Of a DNA stretch of 64,000 nt, positions 63,457 to 64,000 are shown one piece after another. The stretch is from Polaromonas sp. JS666 (GTDB taxonomy: Bacteria > Pseudomonadota > Gammaproteobacteria > Burkholderiales > Burkholderiaceae_C), in contig NZ_FNHX01000005.1 of NCBI RefSeq assembly GCF_900103405.1, positions 64,845 to 128,844 of the forward strand, read 5' to 3'. Under the pieces are notes generated by a model. It saw only the letters and a program-made list of their open reading frames with translations, had not been told where the DNA came from and ran no database searches. Positions within the stretch are counted from its first letter, which is position 1. Every line of letters begins with the position of its first letter. Position numbers and translations under genes: made by a program.

Positions 63457-64000
63457 TGGCCACCCTGTTGGCGGCGCGGCAAAAATGGTTGCTGCATCCT
63501 GCCGCAAAACCCATCCTCTTCGTCGCCTGCCTGTTGCCCTTTGCCTGGCTGTTCTACGGCGCCTTCAGCAACCAACTGGGTGCCAATCCGGCCGAGGCGC
63601 TGATACGCGCCACCGGCGACTGGACGCTGCGGTTTATCTGCATCGTCCTGGCGGTCACGCCGCTTCGGGTCATCAGCGGCACGCCGGCGCTGGCGCGTTT
63701 CAGGCGTATGCTGGGGTTGTTCGCGTACTTCTATGTCGTCGTTCACCTGCTGAGCTACAGCTGGTTCGACATGGGCTTTGACTTTGCCGACATTGCCAAG
63801 GACATCGCCAAGCGGCCTTTTATCCTGGTGGGTTTTTCGGCCTTTGTGCTGCTGACCCCGCTGGCGGCCACGTCGTTTAATGCCGCGATCAAAGCCATGG
63901 GCGCCAAGCGCTGGCAGTGGCTGCACAAGCTGGTTTACCTGATCGCCGGCCTGGGGCTGCTGCATTTCTTCTGGATGCGCGCAGGCAAGAACAATTTCGC
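63456..64000 (+). CDS. msrQ: Haem-binding membrane subunit MsrQ, partial at the window end
   Basis: Translated from the ATG at 63456; the frame is open to the last base (about 181 residues), so the C-terminus lies outside. Membrane helices begin at about residues 19-35 and continue through the window; probable haem-ligand histidines appear in V-V-H-L-L-S-Y near residue 93, W-L-H-K-L-V-Y near 153 and L-L-H-F-F-W near 168. It passes quinone-pool electrons to MsrP. The one-base stop/start overlap with msrP gives tight coupling. Confidence 0.95.
   Translation, partial: MATLLAARQKWLLHPAAKPILFVACLLPFAWLFYGAFSNQLGANPAEALIRATGDWTLRFICIVLAVTPLRVISGTPALARFRRMLGLFAYFYVVVHLLSYSWFDMGFDFADIAKDIAKRPFILVGFSAFVLLTPLAATSFNAAIKAMGAKRWQWLHKLVYLIAGLGLLHFFWMRAGKNNF

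Overview
The window is GC-rich, densely coded Gram-negative DNA. It most resembles a betaproteobacterium of the order Burkholderiales, probably family Comamonadaceae (Polaromonas/Rhodoferax/Variovorax-like). This rests on gene content, not a database search: three general porins ending in R-H-T-F, System II cytochrome c maturation (ResB/CcsB) beside a cytochrome c4, Coq7-type ubiquinone hydroxylase, HexR-zwf next to tal-pgi, two LpxL-type acyltransferases divergent from metK, and peptide-type ABC systems. No rRNA, tRNA, insertion sequence, phage or CRISPR array was seen.

Layout. 1-1550: end of a 4-hydroxyproline epimerase and an overlapping FAD dehydrogenase (hydroxyproline/D-amino-acid catabolism). 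1551-7516: the most unusual part, an accessory locus holding a small orphan protein, a divergent Crp/Fnr regulator, a HlyB-like transporter cut off and joined to an unrelated membrane segment, a small membrane/coiled-coil protein, and a 760-residue protein joining a NAL1-like trypsin-type protease to an S1/P1-nuclease or phospholipase-C-like domain. Three 23-bp elements (1632-1654, 3082-3104, 5027-5049) with CRP-type spacing lie upstream of these genes, suggesting one regulon. 7520-15844: C45-type acyltransferase/amidase, peptide-type ABC transporter, alpha/beta hydrolase and a divergent LysR gene. 15929-21606: DoxX, a carboxymuconolactone-decarboxylase/ECF41 sigma pair with an ECF41-like promoter, a PEP-mutase-like lyase, two divergent fumarylacetoacetate-hydrolase-superfamily genes, and queC.

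21647-33992: MFS and SbmA-type ABC exporters, 5'-nucleotidase, cobC-like phosphatase, argC with a divergent LysR, the ilvA-CWC-cobT-cobS run, a candidate anti-Shine-Dalgarno small RNA, OsmC and coq7. 34106-38727: three porins with clear terminators. 38931-47102: two DUF3047 lipoproteins flanking an M20 amidohydrolase and the central sugar genes hexR-zwf/tal-pgi. 47121-54090: OmpW, DUF805, groEL/groES with a textbook CIRCE operator, an orphan histidine kinase, and metK with a SAM-II-like riboswitch. 54267-64000: two acyltransferases, alpha/beta hydrolase, engB, cytochrome c4, resB-ccsB, and msrP-msrQ (msrQ runs off the end).

The best leads are: (i) the Crp-like regulator with its three matching sites around the protease-nuclease fusion, (ii) the SAM-II-like aptamer directly at the predicted metK transcription start in a betaproteobacterial context, (iii) a roughly 117-nt RNA carrying CCUCC motifs in a hairpin loop, (iv) the ECF41 promoter/decarboxylase/sigma circuit, and (v) the truncated T1SS transporter chimera.
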